A DNA stretch of 64,000 bases, taken from contig NC_069093.1 of assembly GCF_947172395.1 (NCBI RefSeq), positions 8,157,561-8,221,560 on the forward strand, written 5' to 3'. The position numbers were made by a program, and so were the translations under genes. The DNA is from Bicyclus anynana. Taxonomy: Eukaryota > Arthropoda > Insecta > Lepidoptera > Nymphalidae. Positions 20,569 through 31,109 of this stretch are shown piece by piece; position 1 is the stretch's first letter; every line of letters begins with the position of its first letter. The notes below the pieces were generated by a model. It worked only from the letters and a program-made list of their open reading frames with translations, ran no database searches and was not told where the DNA came from.

Positions 20569-23222
20569 TCACGATAATAGTATGTACTACTAACATCATA
20601 CAGGCTACTTTCACCCACACCATGCTACAGTGAATGAACTATAACAATTTAAAACCACAACCTCTTCTTTCCAACTAATTTAAGGGCAATTGGAGTATTT
20701 ATCATACATTGTTACTGCAGACATTGTTTTACTATAATAAAGACCCACCAGATAATAATATACTAAAGTATTATATAACTAGGTTTGCCATTTGGTGTCA
20801 TCCCCATTTCCTGTTTCCTGTGGGCATAACCAGATTAAAATAATTTAAATAATTTGTGTACAATCCCACAATCTATATATATAAAAATGAATTGCTGTTC
20901 GTTAGTCTCGCTAAAACTCGAGAACGGCTGAGCGGATTTATATTATCTTGGTCTTGAAATGTTCGTGGAGGTATAGGGAAGGTTTAAAAGGTGAGAAAAA
21001 ATCAAATAATTTCCAGGAAAACCCTAAAAACTGCCCTTTTCTATTTCCCATACAAACGTTTAAGAGTCAAGCGGTAAGGGTAGAGTAGGGGTAGGTTAGG
21101 GGTAGAGTAGGGATAGAGAATAAGTGCACTTATGTCAAAACGAAGCTTGACCGGGTCCGTTAGTTCTATATAAAATTTATCTGTGCAAAATGTTAGTTTG
21201 ATCCATTTAGCTTTTCTGGTGTTGTGTTATTTAATTTAGACGTCCTGCAGTTTCATCTACATAGTTCTTGTTGCTATGAGAATATGTGTATAAAAATAAT
21301 ATAGCCTATAACACTCACTTGTAATATGGCTTTCTATTGGTAAATTTATTTTCGATATTGGTTCTATAGATCCAGAGGTTCAGGTTCAGGTTGTTGTCCC
21401 TACAACATCACAAACTTTATTTCTTATTAGCATAGATTTGCCTACTGACTCAATAAATCTAAAAGTAACAAAGAAACAAATTTTCATTTGGGTTTATAAT
21501 AACTGAGGGTTTTACTGATAATATTAAAACTATGTACTTATTACTTTCAGAGTATTTAATGTTGTAGTCCCAAGGCCAACAGAGGAACCTGATGATTGGA
21601 TCGGGTCAACAGTTGAAGAAGGTCAAGAAGTGATGTTCCAAATTGTTGTCTTAGACCTGTATGGAGCTCTGCCCTATATCAGAGGGAAATTGGATGAAAG
21701 GTATTCATTTCTTTAATAAAATAAAAAGAATTACAATAACTATTATTATTTCCTTCACCGTTTAAGGAAAAAAAAAACGGTGAAGGAAAACATTGTGAGG
21801 AAACCTGCATACCAGAGAATTTCTTAATTCTCTGCGTGTGTGAAGTCTGCCAATCCGCATTGGGCCAGCGTGGTGGACTATTAGACTAACCCCTCTCATT
21901 CTGAGAGGAGACTCAAGCTCAGCAGTGAGCCGTATATGGGTTGACAACGACGACGATTATTATTTACTACTAATTGCAATTTTTACAATTTAATACAATA
22001 TCAAAACAATTACATTATTTTTTAAACAATTATAATTACAATAACTATTAAATAATTGCAGTTTTTAAAATATGATGCCAAAGGACATGTCCCAAAATGG
22101 GCCTTTATTATTTATAATTTACAAGCGGGTTGATAGTATTTTTTACGGATAGAAGACACAAATTGTTACATAAAAAACAAACTTTCAGAATTTTTGGAAC
22201 CTGCATTAATTTAATAAATATTTTTTTGTTTTGCTACCTTGTCTACAAATTATACATAGACAATACAGTGAAAGTGGTTAAAACAGCTAATAAAAATATC
22301 TGGAATTGAACTCATATCCGATTTAATAAATGTCAATATGATCAAATCATAGACTGAGAAGCATGAAAAAAAATCCTTTAACTGCTTTAGAAAGGCCTCT
22401 AACGAACGTGACGCGAAGATCACTGACAATGACAATCTGTCAGGGTGTTAAGTTACAAGCATGTTTCCATGATAAAAAATGTTAATTAGTGTTGTCAGTT
22501 AATGAAAAAAAATACATTTTATTTAATTATTTAAAAAATAGTGGGTTCAAAAAAAATATTTTAGGTTTTAAGTGCTATTTTTTATTTTATTTCAAGATAG
22601 AAATAATTTGTTCTGTGTGTGTTGACACTTTTTTATTTTTTATTTTATTTCAAGATAGAAATAATTTGTTCTGTGTGTGTTGACACTTCTCCATACAAAA
22701 TTGGGACATGTCCATTCTTTGGCTGAAGGGGTCAAGAAGGTGCAATGGTGCATTTACAAGTCTCCATACAAAATTGGGACATGTCCATTCTTTGGCTGAA
22801 GGGGTCAAGAAGGTGCAATGGTGCATTTACAAATGATTTCTTATATTTTAATCAATGATCTACTAAATCCGTTTGCCCTTCTTTGTAGATGGTTGAACAT
22901 GGTAGCAGATGGAGATGAGGACAATGGTATTGAAATTAAACCAACAAGACCAATCAAAATTTCATATGTGAATTTTGACAAAACAAAACCTATCCAAAAG
23001 CAAATTAATAATGAATCAACACACACAATGAATAATGAAAGTTCCAGTCATATTAACATAGGAAAGAAAAATTGCAATGGTCAATCTAGTAGTAACATTG
23101 AGTGTGAAAAAAATTTGCCAGAAAAAATTAAGAAAAAGAAACAGAACAAAGTGGCTGAGTCCGAAGCTAAGCAGCCTGACATAATACCCAGGGTATCAAA
23201 AAAACATAAAAAAGTTGGATGA
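14499..23222 (+). CDS. Polr1f: RNA polymerase I subunit RPA43 (POLR1F)
   Basis: Four exons, 14499-14677, 15740-15931, 21551-21700 and 22889-23222, give 284 residues. RPA43, with RPA14 in yeast, forms the Pol I stalk that binds the initiation factor Rrn3/TIF-IA for rRNA transcription in the nucleolus. Exon 1 encodes the N-terminal Rpb7-like part (LQPWCLGNIKDSIKNLLDYK). Exon 2 has NGILLSYKNLRVLQNVGEIR and the start of the OB domain with GATLKGIVNKKSVTHLGILV. Exon 3 continues it (FNVVVPRP, then LPYIRGKLD). Exon 4 is a lysine- and serine-rich tail ending VSKKHKKVG, fitting a nucleolar-targeting tail. All three introns are phase 2, with donors GTGAGT, GTAAAT and GTATTC and acceptors TTTCAG, TTTCAG and TTGTAG. 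Intron 1 holds a Helitron, intron 2 a full-length LINE and intron 3 a SINE and tandem duplications. The insertions leave all splice sites intact, so the gene should be functional. Confidence 0.88.
14936..15125 (-). mobile_element. Helitron-like element, family A, in RPA43 intron 1
   Basis: Same termini as 1380-1569 on the minus strand (TCTATACTAATATTATAAAG to CTAG) with a highly similar interior, including the GGTCCGATTTGAAAAATTC core. It lies entirely in intron 1. Confidence 0.7.
16447..17544 (+). CDS. LINE ORF1, gag-like nucleic-acid-binding protein
   Basis: The 365-residue frame ends at a TAG. Three zinc knuckles occur at about residues 273-325: CQRCQQYGHSKNYC (CX2CX4HX4C), CVKCGQSHKTAEC (CX2CX3HX4C) and CALCNGPHPANYKGC. 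A PRE_C2HC-like region with FNRKDQRCFRIVIRNLHPTT precedes them, as in Jockey-clade ORF1 proteins that coat the RNA and target telomeric or chromosomal sites. After the TAG at 17542-17544 the same frame stays open to a TAG at 17755-17757 and encodes a plausible C-terminal tail with a methionine- and leucine-rich helix, so this stop looks like a point mutation in a longer ORF. A second frame (16254-16580) overlaps the start and also looks coding before a GCA/CAC repeat, so the true 5' end may involve a frameshift. Confidence 0.75.
   Translation: MLLAAPAAAAAPPPPPPRNLSSKLFIQACSYPGPRSSSDGSRLPDEPSTRSEPTTPDLENPQPPSWQRVPINRNSKKRKLLSPSPESVKTSNRFSDLEVDSPEKTSTLKTVRPSKPPPIILYGIEDLNMLTDLLKTVADKEQFSYKIINKNQLRISSVDIDTYKNLITVVRENGLIGHTFNRKDQRCFRIVIRNLHPTTPIDAIKEEIEATGNTVTGEIINAKYGPNKMPTSTFFVNLAPGPNNRAVKDLKYIFHQSVIIEDPKKRKSIVQCQRCQQYGHSKNYCMRPYRCVKCGQSHKTAECEKRDRNSPAQCALCNGPHPANYKGCEVYKEILQRRNRISSNKGNQKPNFIRNTPQEDEPISK
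17826..20414 (+). CDS. LINE ORF2, APE endonuclease and reverse transcriptase
   Basis: The 862-residue frame has an apurinic-endonuclease-like domain in residues ~1-190 (GGDWNSKHTFWG and the SDHTPVL histidine motif) and a reverse transcriptase at ~440-720 with SYRPISLLPILSKLFEKLL, FRQQHSTVEQ, LDVQQAFDRVWH, GVPQGSVLGP and the catalytic FADD near residue 640. The C-terminal WMYGIELWGS and ILRRICGVPWF motifs fit Jockey. The open frame extends upstream to 17742 and includes the conserved endonuclease start (IATHNINGL) before the first ATG, overlapping the end of ORF1. The N-terminus therefore probably lies upstream, with translation coupled to ORF1. No stop or frameshift interrupts the catalytic region, so this copy may be active or recently so. 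Confidence 0.9.
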   Translation: MIEHKLDILLISEAHCNASTCIKFKDFQCYHTGHPDGTSHAGTAVIVRNSVKHHQMPQYKTEHIQATTIAVEDQTGMINISAVYCPPKHKITATMFSHYFDSLGNRFIVGGDWNSKHTFWGSRLTTTRGRQLKVCVDNNNLRTVSTGEPTYWPSDPKKLPDLLDFFITKGLTKHYLKPESCYDSPSDHTPVLLTVDTKIIEYMKAESLYNKRTDWESFREHIKAKINLKVALKTHDDIEEATIYITTLIQNACWINTPEIQNCNRIENYPLDIKRAVLNKRRLRRIWHQSRLHQDKVNFTTAAENLSEMLQRWHDETLESQLESLSPTADTNYSLWKFTKTYNRPQIHKPPIKAGQHWARSPQEKADVFAEHLAKVFCPNNISDPESELKISQHLNMDLQMSPPPTPVTVRETWGTIKRLPDRKAPGFDLITNEILKQLPKEAIVFLTSLFNGILRVQYFPLLWKVSQILMIPKPRKPPTEITSYRPISLLPILSKLFEKLLLRRILPILNANDAIPNHQFGFRQQHSTVEQVHRVCNKVRETLENKEYCSSVFLDVQQAFDRVWHDGLLYKIKTHIPHSYYLLLKSYLSERLFQVKEIDVTSKFYEIKAGVPQGSVLGPVLYTLYTSDLPEVKGVTTATFADDTAVLSSDKDPAIASRSLQKGLEAISKWLHANKINVSTSKSVQVTFTLRKENCPPVFLNGIELPHKESVKYLGLHLDRRLTWHHHIKTKRQEVNLRYKNIHWIAGRNSKLSIDNKLLLYKVLLKPVWMYGIELWGSSSNSNISILQRTQNLILRRICGVPWFIKNNEIHEALKVETVYEEIDRVSQKYKTRLMSHPNVLASKLIYRTYQSRLKRKHIIT
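20872..21163 (+). mobile_element. Helitron-like element, family C
   Basis: Starts TCTATATATATAAAAATG and ends GACCGGGTCCGTTAG, a one-base variant of CTAG. The interior has GCTCGAGAACGGCTGAGCGG-like sequence (CTCGAGAACGGCTGAGCGG) and a GGGTAG repeat near 21080-21112. An inverted relative with a CCCTAC array begins at 42526. Confidence 0.55.
21750..21960 (+). mobile_element. 5'-truncated SINE family D with fold-back start
   Basis: From about 21775 it matches the middle and 3' part of the complete SINE at 50311-50621 (ACATTGTGAGGAAACCTGC to CAGTGAGCC..ATGGGTTGA). Its first 14 bases (21775-21788) are preceded by their exact reverse complement at 21750-21763, 11 nt apart. It lies in RPA43 intron 3. 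Confidence 0.7.
22579..22833. repeat. Two adjacent direct tandem duplications
   Basis: A 57-bp unit is repeated at about 22579-22635 and 22636-22692 (core CAAGATAGAAATAATTTG). A 73-bp unit follows at about 22688-22760 and 22761-22833 (core AAATTGGGACATGTCC). Both are near-identical and end 55 bp before RPA43 exon 4, whose acceptor is intact. Confidence 0.85.
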
Positions 23223-24014
23223 TGATTAGAGTACAAATAATATTATTTACCTTGCAAATGGCATACATAAATAACTATTTTAAAGATATTATAATTTACT
23301 TTAATATAAACATTGGCTTTTATTTATACATATCTTTTGAATTCTATGATAACTTAGCCCTTGACTGCGATCTCACCTGATTTTAAGTGATGATACAATC
23401 TAAGATAGAAGATGTAATGAGATGTTTTTGTTTGGCGGTACATCTTTGCCCGAATGGTGGTAACTAGCCATGGCCAAAGCGTGCTGGAAATCGAACCTAG
23501 GAACTCTGTTCTGAGAGCTTCTGCAGCTTTATTTATTCAAAGCACAGCAGCAGCAGCAACAGACATCAATTCAAAGAGTAAATTAAATTATAGATGGCAG
23601 CTGTTACAAGCAACATTAAGCATTTAGCATAAATAGATCCCTGCGTGAGCCATGGATTTTTACAGGAATAAGTACTTGTACCGACTCTTAAATCTAATAA
23701 AAAATATAAGTAATTTATTTTATTTAAAAAAAAAATTTGTTCAGTCTATTTCGCTAACTTTGTCTATGGTAACACCAACGAAGCATCTGTCAAACTTCGC
23801 AGATTTCGTTTCGTGTCATTTTGTGTTTTTAAAATCATGTCTACTTCAATTCTATTAAACGATGCTTAAATTGAAAGAAACATCTTGGCGCTTCTTCGTG
23901 TTATGAAAACGTAAACAATATTTTATTCTTGTGTTTCAATGGAGAATTTAAGCCTGGAAACGTATTAAGTAGCACTGAGTAAACTTACTGATTACTTCGC
24001 TTTAATCGTTAAAA
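23223..24014. other. RPA43-MKK4 intergenic region with old SINE
   Basis: It contains a diverged minus-strand copy of SINE family A at about 23345-23520 (CCCTTGACTGCGATCTCACC, GGCGGTACATC, GGTAACTAGCCATGGCC). The remaining sequence up to the MKK4 start is the presumed MKK4 promoter and 5' UTR; no TATA box is evident. Confidence 0.5.
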
Positions 24015-27000
24015 ATGTCAAAGAATGGAGAAGTGTCGTCAAATCAAGGTAAATGGAAGTAAATTATAGGTGTAAATGGTTTCAAATGCTCAATGTTAAC
24101 ACTGTTTATAATGTTTTAGGTCCAAGCAGACCAAGTATGCCAAAACCTGATCTGAATTTGTTTTGTTCAGACAAACGAAAAATATTGCACCCCCCGTTGG
24201 GTGGGCCGTCAGGTGATAGTGCCGCATTTATGCCATTTTCTCAAAATACAGCACAAAAACCACGATTGCCATCACGCACTATCAGAGATGTGTTGCCTGA
24301 CAATACAAGGTAGTCTCATATTTGTTTACAAAAACAACTTTCAACAATATCCAAAAAATATACATTTTTAAGTATTTTTAGTGGTAAAATTAAATATACC
24401 TAGTCTGCATTTTCTTTCCTTAAACTTGCTCAGTTTTATTACAAAATATTTTACACTTGCTATGAATATTATAATGAAAGTATTAGAATCAGTTAATTTT
24501 TTTGATTGCTTTGATTTCCAGAGATAGATGTAGAATTTACCCTTCAATGCAGTCCTCTGGGAAATTACAGTTGTCGGCTACAGAAATATATGATTTCACT
24601 GCTGATGATTTACAAGATTTAGGAGAAATTGGACGTGGTGCATTTGGAGCTGTGAATAAAATGGTTCATAGAAAGTATGTAAATTTTATGAAATACACTC
24701 CCAAGCTTACTTCTACTTGTCAAGACACCCACTCTATGGTTATAAATTTCTTGTATCAGTGGGTATGATGACTAGGTATAAATATACAGATTTTTATGAT
24801 ACATTCGGGTAAATAAGGTCAATGTTAACTAATTTATTCATAAAAAGCAAAGATTATCAGAATATTTTGTAATTTAAATGTGACATTTTTCAGTTTTAGA
24901 ACTATAAAAATAACAAAGATATTAAGTAGTAATTTTGTTTGAACGCCCATACAAATCTCACGATCATTATGACCTACAACATCATTAAATCATACCATTT
25001 TGTATGGGGCAGTTTTCAAGGACCTGCGGCAGCGCCGCAAATCTGACCCTTTAAAACACTTAAAACCCTTTAAAACCTGTAGCTCCGAAAGTAACGATTG
25101 CTTGCTTGATATCCTGTTACTTTTACAAAATTGCATACTCCTAATTTATATACAATTCAAATTACTGTCATCATCCCTATTGTCGAGAATTTAAATTATT
25201 GATTTTCTTAATAAGTCCATTTTAAAGATTTCTGATTTCAAACTCGCAAGTATAATAGATAAGATTTGTAAGATTTGTATAATTGTAAACATGAAATAGT
25301 TTATATTTGTTTGAAATGTAAGGTAAATGTTTTACACTTTTTTTTTGCACACCACAACATAAGGAGAAAAAACAATAAGACAAGAAATATAATATAGAAG
25401 TAGGATACAAAAGGTGACCTCGTGGCTATGTAACAATTTCTTCTAGGCAACCTTGATTAATATATCCTAGTATTTTTTTTTTTATTAATATATCCTATAA
25501 ATTTAATTATAATTGTAGATCTAACAGAGTAATGGCTGTGAAACGTATTCGGTCCACTGTGGATGAGAAAGAACAAAAACAATTGTTGATGGACCTCGAG
25601 GTGGTCATGAAAAGCAATGAGTGTCCATACATTGTACAGTTTTATGGAGCCTTATTTAAAGAAGTATGTATATAAATTTTAAAGCAACTATTTTAATTAT
25701 TAATCTTGTATTTTTATTCTTATATCTAGGTGTACACTTTGTTTCCTTTTTAACAGTCATATCTGTTAATGTTATAATGTTTTACATCAACTCCTAAATT
25801 AAATTAAGTATTAATTTAATTTAAATTAATTTAAATTTATATTCAATTAATTATTTACAAAATAATGTGCTGTTCAGTTCGTGTTCACAAATGTTGCATC
25901 TTAAAAAATTTTATTTATTATTAATCATAAATAAATTGTTTGTGCTTTATATATTTTAAAAATGTTGCTTATTTTTTACAGGGTGATTGTTGGATTTGTA
26001 TGGAGTTAATGGATACCTCGTTAGACAAATTTTATAAGTTTACATGTGAAAGAATGCAGAGAAGGATACCTGAAATAATAATAGCAAAAATAACACTAGC
26101 TACTGTCAAAGCTTTAAATTATTTAAAAGAAAAATTAAAAATTATTCATAGGTAAGCCTAGTTCATATATAATTTATGTATATCATTTTCTTTGTTTGTG
26201 TTGGATCAAATATAATCTGTTTTCCTTTTACTCAGGGATGTTAAACCATCTAACATACTGTTAGATAGAAGAGGGAATATAAAACTGTGTGACTTTGGTA
26301 TTTCTGGTAAGCTCGTTGATTCAATAGCCCGCACTCGTGATGCTGGATGTCGACCATATATGGCTGTAAGTATGTATTTTATGAAAAATAATTATATGGC
26401 ATAACAATGTTTACCAGATCAGCTAATATTTATTGTAATATAAATAAAAAAAAATATAGTAGTAGTAGTAGTAGTATAAACAAAATAGGTTGTGTACAAG
26501 AACATGAGGCTGTCATTCGTTCATCGAATTTTACTGCCCATATTTTTTTCATACTGGGGGCTATATATGAAAACTTACTCAAGAAGTAAACTTCAAAAAT
26601 TATAGTAACACGATTTTCTAGATATAGCAATAAATAGGTTAGGTGCAGGTGCAGAAATCATTTGTGGGGTCGAGAATACGATTTTAATTTCCAATATAAA
26701 TATTTCAAATATGCAAACACAATTTGTTATTCCAAATATACAATATGATAGATATTTACGATTAATAAAAGCAATTGACTACACACAAGACGAGGCATTC
26801 AAAGTAAATATTTATTTCAGCCTGAAAGGATTGACCCAGGGCGTGCAAGAGGGTATGACGTGAGATCAGACGTATGGTCATTGGGTATTACTTTGATGGA
26901 AGTTGCAACTGGCTCCTTCCCTTATCCACGATGGGGCTCGGTTTTTGAACAATTGCAACAAGTTGTGCAAGGCGATCCACCTCGTCTCACCAATAAAAAC

Positions 27001-28137
27001 AACGCTTTCTCAAGCAACTTTGTAAATTTTGTCAATACATGGTAAGTAACATTCAATTTATTATTAAATTCTGAGGGAGTTTTAAAGATATTCAAAATCT
27101 GTATAAAATATTATGAAAGAAAAAGTAGTCTGTCGTTGTCTGTCTATTATGGTGACAATGAACATCAGCATAGTAGTAAGGCCTTGTTAAATTATTTAGA
27201 GTTATTTTTATACAAGAGGAAGTGTTTGGTATAGAATCCTGGTTATAAAAAAAAACCGGCCATGTGCGTGTCGGGCCACGCGCAGAACAGGGTTCCGTAG
27301 ATTAAGTTAGCACTTAAATCCCCTATGTAATGCACAAAAATACAGATAGCCATACCCCACACCATGGAATAGACGATGAAAAATTCATCCTCACTTTGCA
27401 TGCTAGGATGTAACCCAAAAAAAATTTTTTTTTCAAACTTCTTTTTACATTTTATAGACAAAACTCATATATTTACAAATACTAATTTTATCTTTCTAGT
27501 TTTAACAAACTCCGAGTTATCTTGCTGACAACTTTATCTTTTTACATATCCTACTTTGGTGATTTTTTTTACATATCCATAAGTAACCGTTTAGCCGGTA
27601 GAGGGTGGGGACACTTGTCTTTACCAAAAGTTAGCTCATCATCATCATTATCAACCCATATTCGGCTCACTGCTGAGCTCCAGTCTCCTCTCAGAATGAG
27701 AAGGGTTAAGCCAATAGTCCACCACGCTGGCCCAATGCTGATTGGCAGACTTCACACACTTCTCTGGTATGCAGGGTTCCTCACGATGTTTTTCCTTTAC
27801 CGTTTGAAACATGTGACAAAATTAACTCAAAGCCTGCACTGGCCGATAAGTGTTGACCACTGGCCACAAGTGGCTGTCGCGCGCTGTAGCAGCGTCTGTG
27901 TAAGCTTATACCTTAGTTCAGCTGGGTACAATGTTAAAATAAATTTGTTTCAGCTTAATCAAGGAGGAGACACAGCGGCCCAAATACAATAGATTATTGG
28001 AGCATCCTTTCATAAAAGGTATAGATCAAAACAGAGTTGACGTAGCTGCCTATGTATGTGAAGTCCTTGATGCCATGGAGCGCAATGGTGTGAGCCCATT
28101 CACTACAGATCAACCAGCTCAAGCTTGGATAGACTAA
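24015..28137 (+). CDS. Mkk4: MAP kinase kinase 4 (MKK4), JNK pathway
   Basis: Eight exons (24015-24048, 24120-24309, 24522-24674, 25519-25663, 25982-26151, 26236-26365, 26821-27041, 27954-28137) encode 408 residues (human MAP2K4 has 399). It is a dual-specificity kinase that activates JNK in the cytoplasm. Seen: glycine loop GRGAFGAV (112-119), ATP lysine K134 in MAVKRI, catalytic HRDVKPSN (D232), DFGISG (250-255), activation-loop S260 and T264 in SIARTRDAGCRPYMAPE, and the C-terminal docking-like tail ending AQAWID. The activation loop identifies MKK4 and not MKK7. A basic KRKIL patch at residues 30-34 may be part of the JNK docking motif. Donors and acceptors are canonical and phases agree at every junction. 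The N-terminus is the least conserved part; an alternative first exon cannot be excluded. Confidence 0.95.
24765..25105 (+). repeat. Dispersed repeat, inverted copy at 43935-44325
   Basis: Lies in MKK4 intron 3. It shares, in inverse orientation with 43935-44325, a block running from GATGACTAGGT through AAGGTCAAT, ATTAACTAAT, AATGTGACATTT, AACTATAAA, AACAAAGATATTA, TTTGAACGCCCAT and CGATCATTATGA to GTAGCTCCGAAAGTAA. No coding capacity or terminal repeat was recognised. Confidence 0.6.
26440..26640. repeat. Dispersed repeat in MKK4 intron 6
   Basis: An AGT microsatellite (26459-26477) is followed by the inverted copy of the 12895-12985 repeat (CTGTCATTCGTTCATCGAATTTTACTGCCC). It is intronic with no effect on splice sites. 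Confidence 0.5.
27253..27835. mobile_element. Element E fragment and SINE D in MKK4 intron 7
   Basis: 27255-27640 matches the left part of element E at 47399-48018 (CCGGCCATGTGCGTGTCGGGCC, ACCCCACACCATGGAATAGA, GTTTAGCCGGTAGAGGGTGGGG). 27645-27810 is a minus-strand SINE family D copy (GGCTCACTGCTGAGCTC, GCAGACTTCACACAC). A short GC-rich piece at 27840-27900 (GACCACTGGCCACAAGTGGCTG) resembles 36060-36090. Confidence 0.6.
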
Positions 28138-30293
28138 ATAATACTTTGCATAGAATTACATACAAGTTTAACTTGTCTACAAGTGGTATTAGTCCATAAC
28201 ACTTTCAATAAGCTAGTTGACACTTTTTTTAATAGTTCATTATCGTTCTACTAGACTAAATTTTTTTTTTATTTTTTTGAGACGTGATTACATGAAAATA
28301 GTAGTTTTTAAATATATATGTTTTTGACAATACGAGCCAAAACGCCTGTCGGCCATTACAGTTTATATTTCAACTGTTTCATGACGTCACTACAATAAAT
28401 CCCATGTGTGTGAATAAAATATTAGTTAACAATTACTTCAACGTTTAGTACATCGAGGGTGTTAGTGACGTCACAAATTGGAAAATTTGAATAAATTCGT
28501 GATATTTAAATTAAGTTTAAGAAATCCTTAACTTATATTATTTGATATCGATATATTTCGGACCCTTATTCCATGTTCTACACGAAATTAATATTGTTTA
28601 TATTAAATTTATATGAGTCAACTATCCTTATAATATTTATTATGAGTATTGATTTGTTTTTAATGTTCAGTATAGCTTGCCTAACTAAATGATATTCCAA
28701 CTATAAAAATAGAAGCAAAGTTCAAATTCTTGTATATTTTATATTTGAATAGTAGTTATTAATTAATTATAAATATACAATAAGAGTTAGGTGAAGTAGA
28801 AAATTCTTCTATAAAATCTATATGCTAGCTATGTATACTCACAGAATGCAACACTATTAGTTCAAAACAATGTTTTTTAATAGATTGTGATTTAAATTTT
28901 TTAAGTCACTTTTTTATCCTAAGAAACAAGTTCGTAATAGATTTTATAACACATTTGTTTGTAAAGTATCGCTTATTTAACCGATTTCAATATCGTAATG
29001 TATCTCATTACGCACATGTGCCGCAATGTAAAGAAAAATGCACTTGTGCCGAAATATAATATAAAACCTTTATCATATGTCTATGAATGGTAAGTACTTT
29101 TTTAAATCTTGGCAAAGAGTTTTTATTTCAGAAAAGTGCTCAAACTGTGAGATACGATATAATAAAAAAACATTTAATTCTTTAATTTTAATAATTTTGA
29201 CAATAAATGTCAACCATTTATCTGTATCAGAAACACAAAAATATTAATTTACTTTATTAGTAATACTGGCTGTGTTTGGTGCATTTGCCTAAAAAAAAAA
29301 AAAACGCTGGTGTGCGCACTTTGTTATCTGTGCAAAAATGACAAACATATCAAAATGTCATGTCATCATAGGGAAACAGGCAAAGATGCAAATTTATTTT
29401 CAGAAAGTGTGTCGAAAGTACGTTTCATAATTACAGCCTCTGCTTCCTTACAATAGCCCTCGCCCTTGGCTCGAGCTGTAATATCGCCTCGGCTGTAATT
29501 TTCAACTTACCGCACTTATATCATAATGAAAGTTGTTTTGTAGTGGCTATAGACAACAGATCTAAGCTTATTTGTTTCTATTGTTTTGTGTTTAAGCAAT
29601 TACCTTATGTATTTATATATTATAGTGATGACTTAATATAATGTAGTAAATTCACCTAATGTGTTAAATATGAATACTGCAATTTTTAAAATCAATTCAC
29701 AGAAATAGTTTTAACACAATCTATTTCTGAATTCTGCAAATAGTATAATTATATTGTTATAGATGTAGGTTTTCTTGTGACTTCGCCCATATTAGAATAC
29801 ACTGTCTCAGGCCAATATAAAAATGTCTTGTAGGTATTTTGTAAACTTGAAAGAAGAATTGGCAGTTGTGTAAAAGTATGGATAACTTTTTGTACTGAAT
29901 GTAACTAATATATGGGTGAGGGAATAATTTGATTGTGGAATAACCACTCTTCAAGCCGATTCCCTCATTTAAGGAGTTGAGAGTGGTAGGTGGCAGTAAA
30001 CATAGATGTAAAATTAAGGATGATTATTAAAAAAGTTGTTAATCTACATTTACAAAAAAGTTTCATTTTATTATTATGTTATGTTCAAGAAGTATGACAG
30101 GATTTTTATAATATTATCATCTCACATGCAATATTGTTATTAGATAGATATAGATTAATAATGTTGATACACATATGACAGAAAGATAGTGTGAATTGAA
30201 ATTTAATAGAGAATATAAATTGTATGCCAGAATAAGTAATAATACAGTATTAGTTCACATTTAAAACATTAATTAATTAATTGACAATTTTTA
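28138..30293. other. Presumed MKK4 3' UTR and intergenic DNA
   Basis: Candidate polyadenylation signals follow the MKK4 stop at about 28394 (CAATAAATCC) and 28413 (GAATAAAAT). Further on the DNA is AT-rich. 29445-29520 (GGCTCGAGCTGTAATATCGCC..TTACCGCACTTATATCATAATG) recurs at about 51810-51875 and is a dispersed repeat. No gene recognised. Confidence 0.45.
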
Positions 30294-30683
30294 GTCAGGG
30301 ATCTGTAGAACATTTTGTACAACTGATTACTATCAAGTTAATTTTGCGCGAGTAGAAACAATTTTTGATAAATTACCTTCCTCCCAACTTGTATCAATAA
30401 TGAGGTTATTAAAAGTTGTTACCAACCAGCAGTTTTTTTTACTGTTGCTTAATTAATAGTTAAACAACTTAACAGCTACAATGTCCTACAAATTGTGTGG
30501 TATGTTATCACGGTCCGACGCTCAGAAATTTTTATTTCCTGGTAACAGCTACCAGAATCAAGAACTTTCGCAAATAAGAGTTGATTGTCTCATTGAGATT
30601 GAGCTACTCATGAAAAATTAACTTGATAGTAATAGTTGCTAAAAAGTAGTATAGTTGTCAAAAATGTTCTATGGATCCTGGAC
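30294..30683. mobile_element. MITE with TA target site
   Basis: A 390-bp element with ~60-bp imperfect inverted ends: the left end GTCAGGGATCTGTAGAACA and the reverse complement of the right end GTCCAGGATCCATAGAACA, both continuing to TTACTATCAAGTTAATTTT. TA flanks both sides (30292-30293 and 30684-30685), consistent with Tc1/mariner-type mobilisation. No coding sequence. Confidence 0.65.
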
Positions 30684-31109
30684 TATTTATTTTTTATTGA
30701 TGAATTTATATTTATTATGATTGATTTAAATATAGAGCACTTTAATTTATTACTTTCATCATTGCATATAATTTTTAATTTCTAAAATGCTTATTAATGA
30801 ACAAGATTGTATGTATAGATATAATTTTGTAATAAATTGTATATACAGACAGATAATAACTATACATAAGTAACACAGCATTCACTTTTATAAGGCAGCA
30901 ATACATTTAAGAGATTGTTCCCTAAAGATATCTGTTATTATGATTGGTTATGTTGCAATTATCAACTAATTTAGCTCACTATGACTTATTATACTGTCTA
31001 ATAAATTAAGAAATAGAGTGAGGTAAAAATGATGTAGTTTTATTTGTTTTAAATTAAATATTTTTAATAATCCTACTACTGTACATATGTATACCTATCA
31101 AAGTATAAA

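Noticed and set aside
22489..22683. 64-codon ORF with internal repeats
   Set aside because: Its length comes from the 57-bp tandem duplication within RPA43 intron 3.
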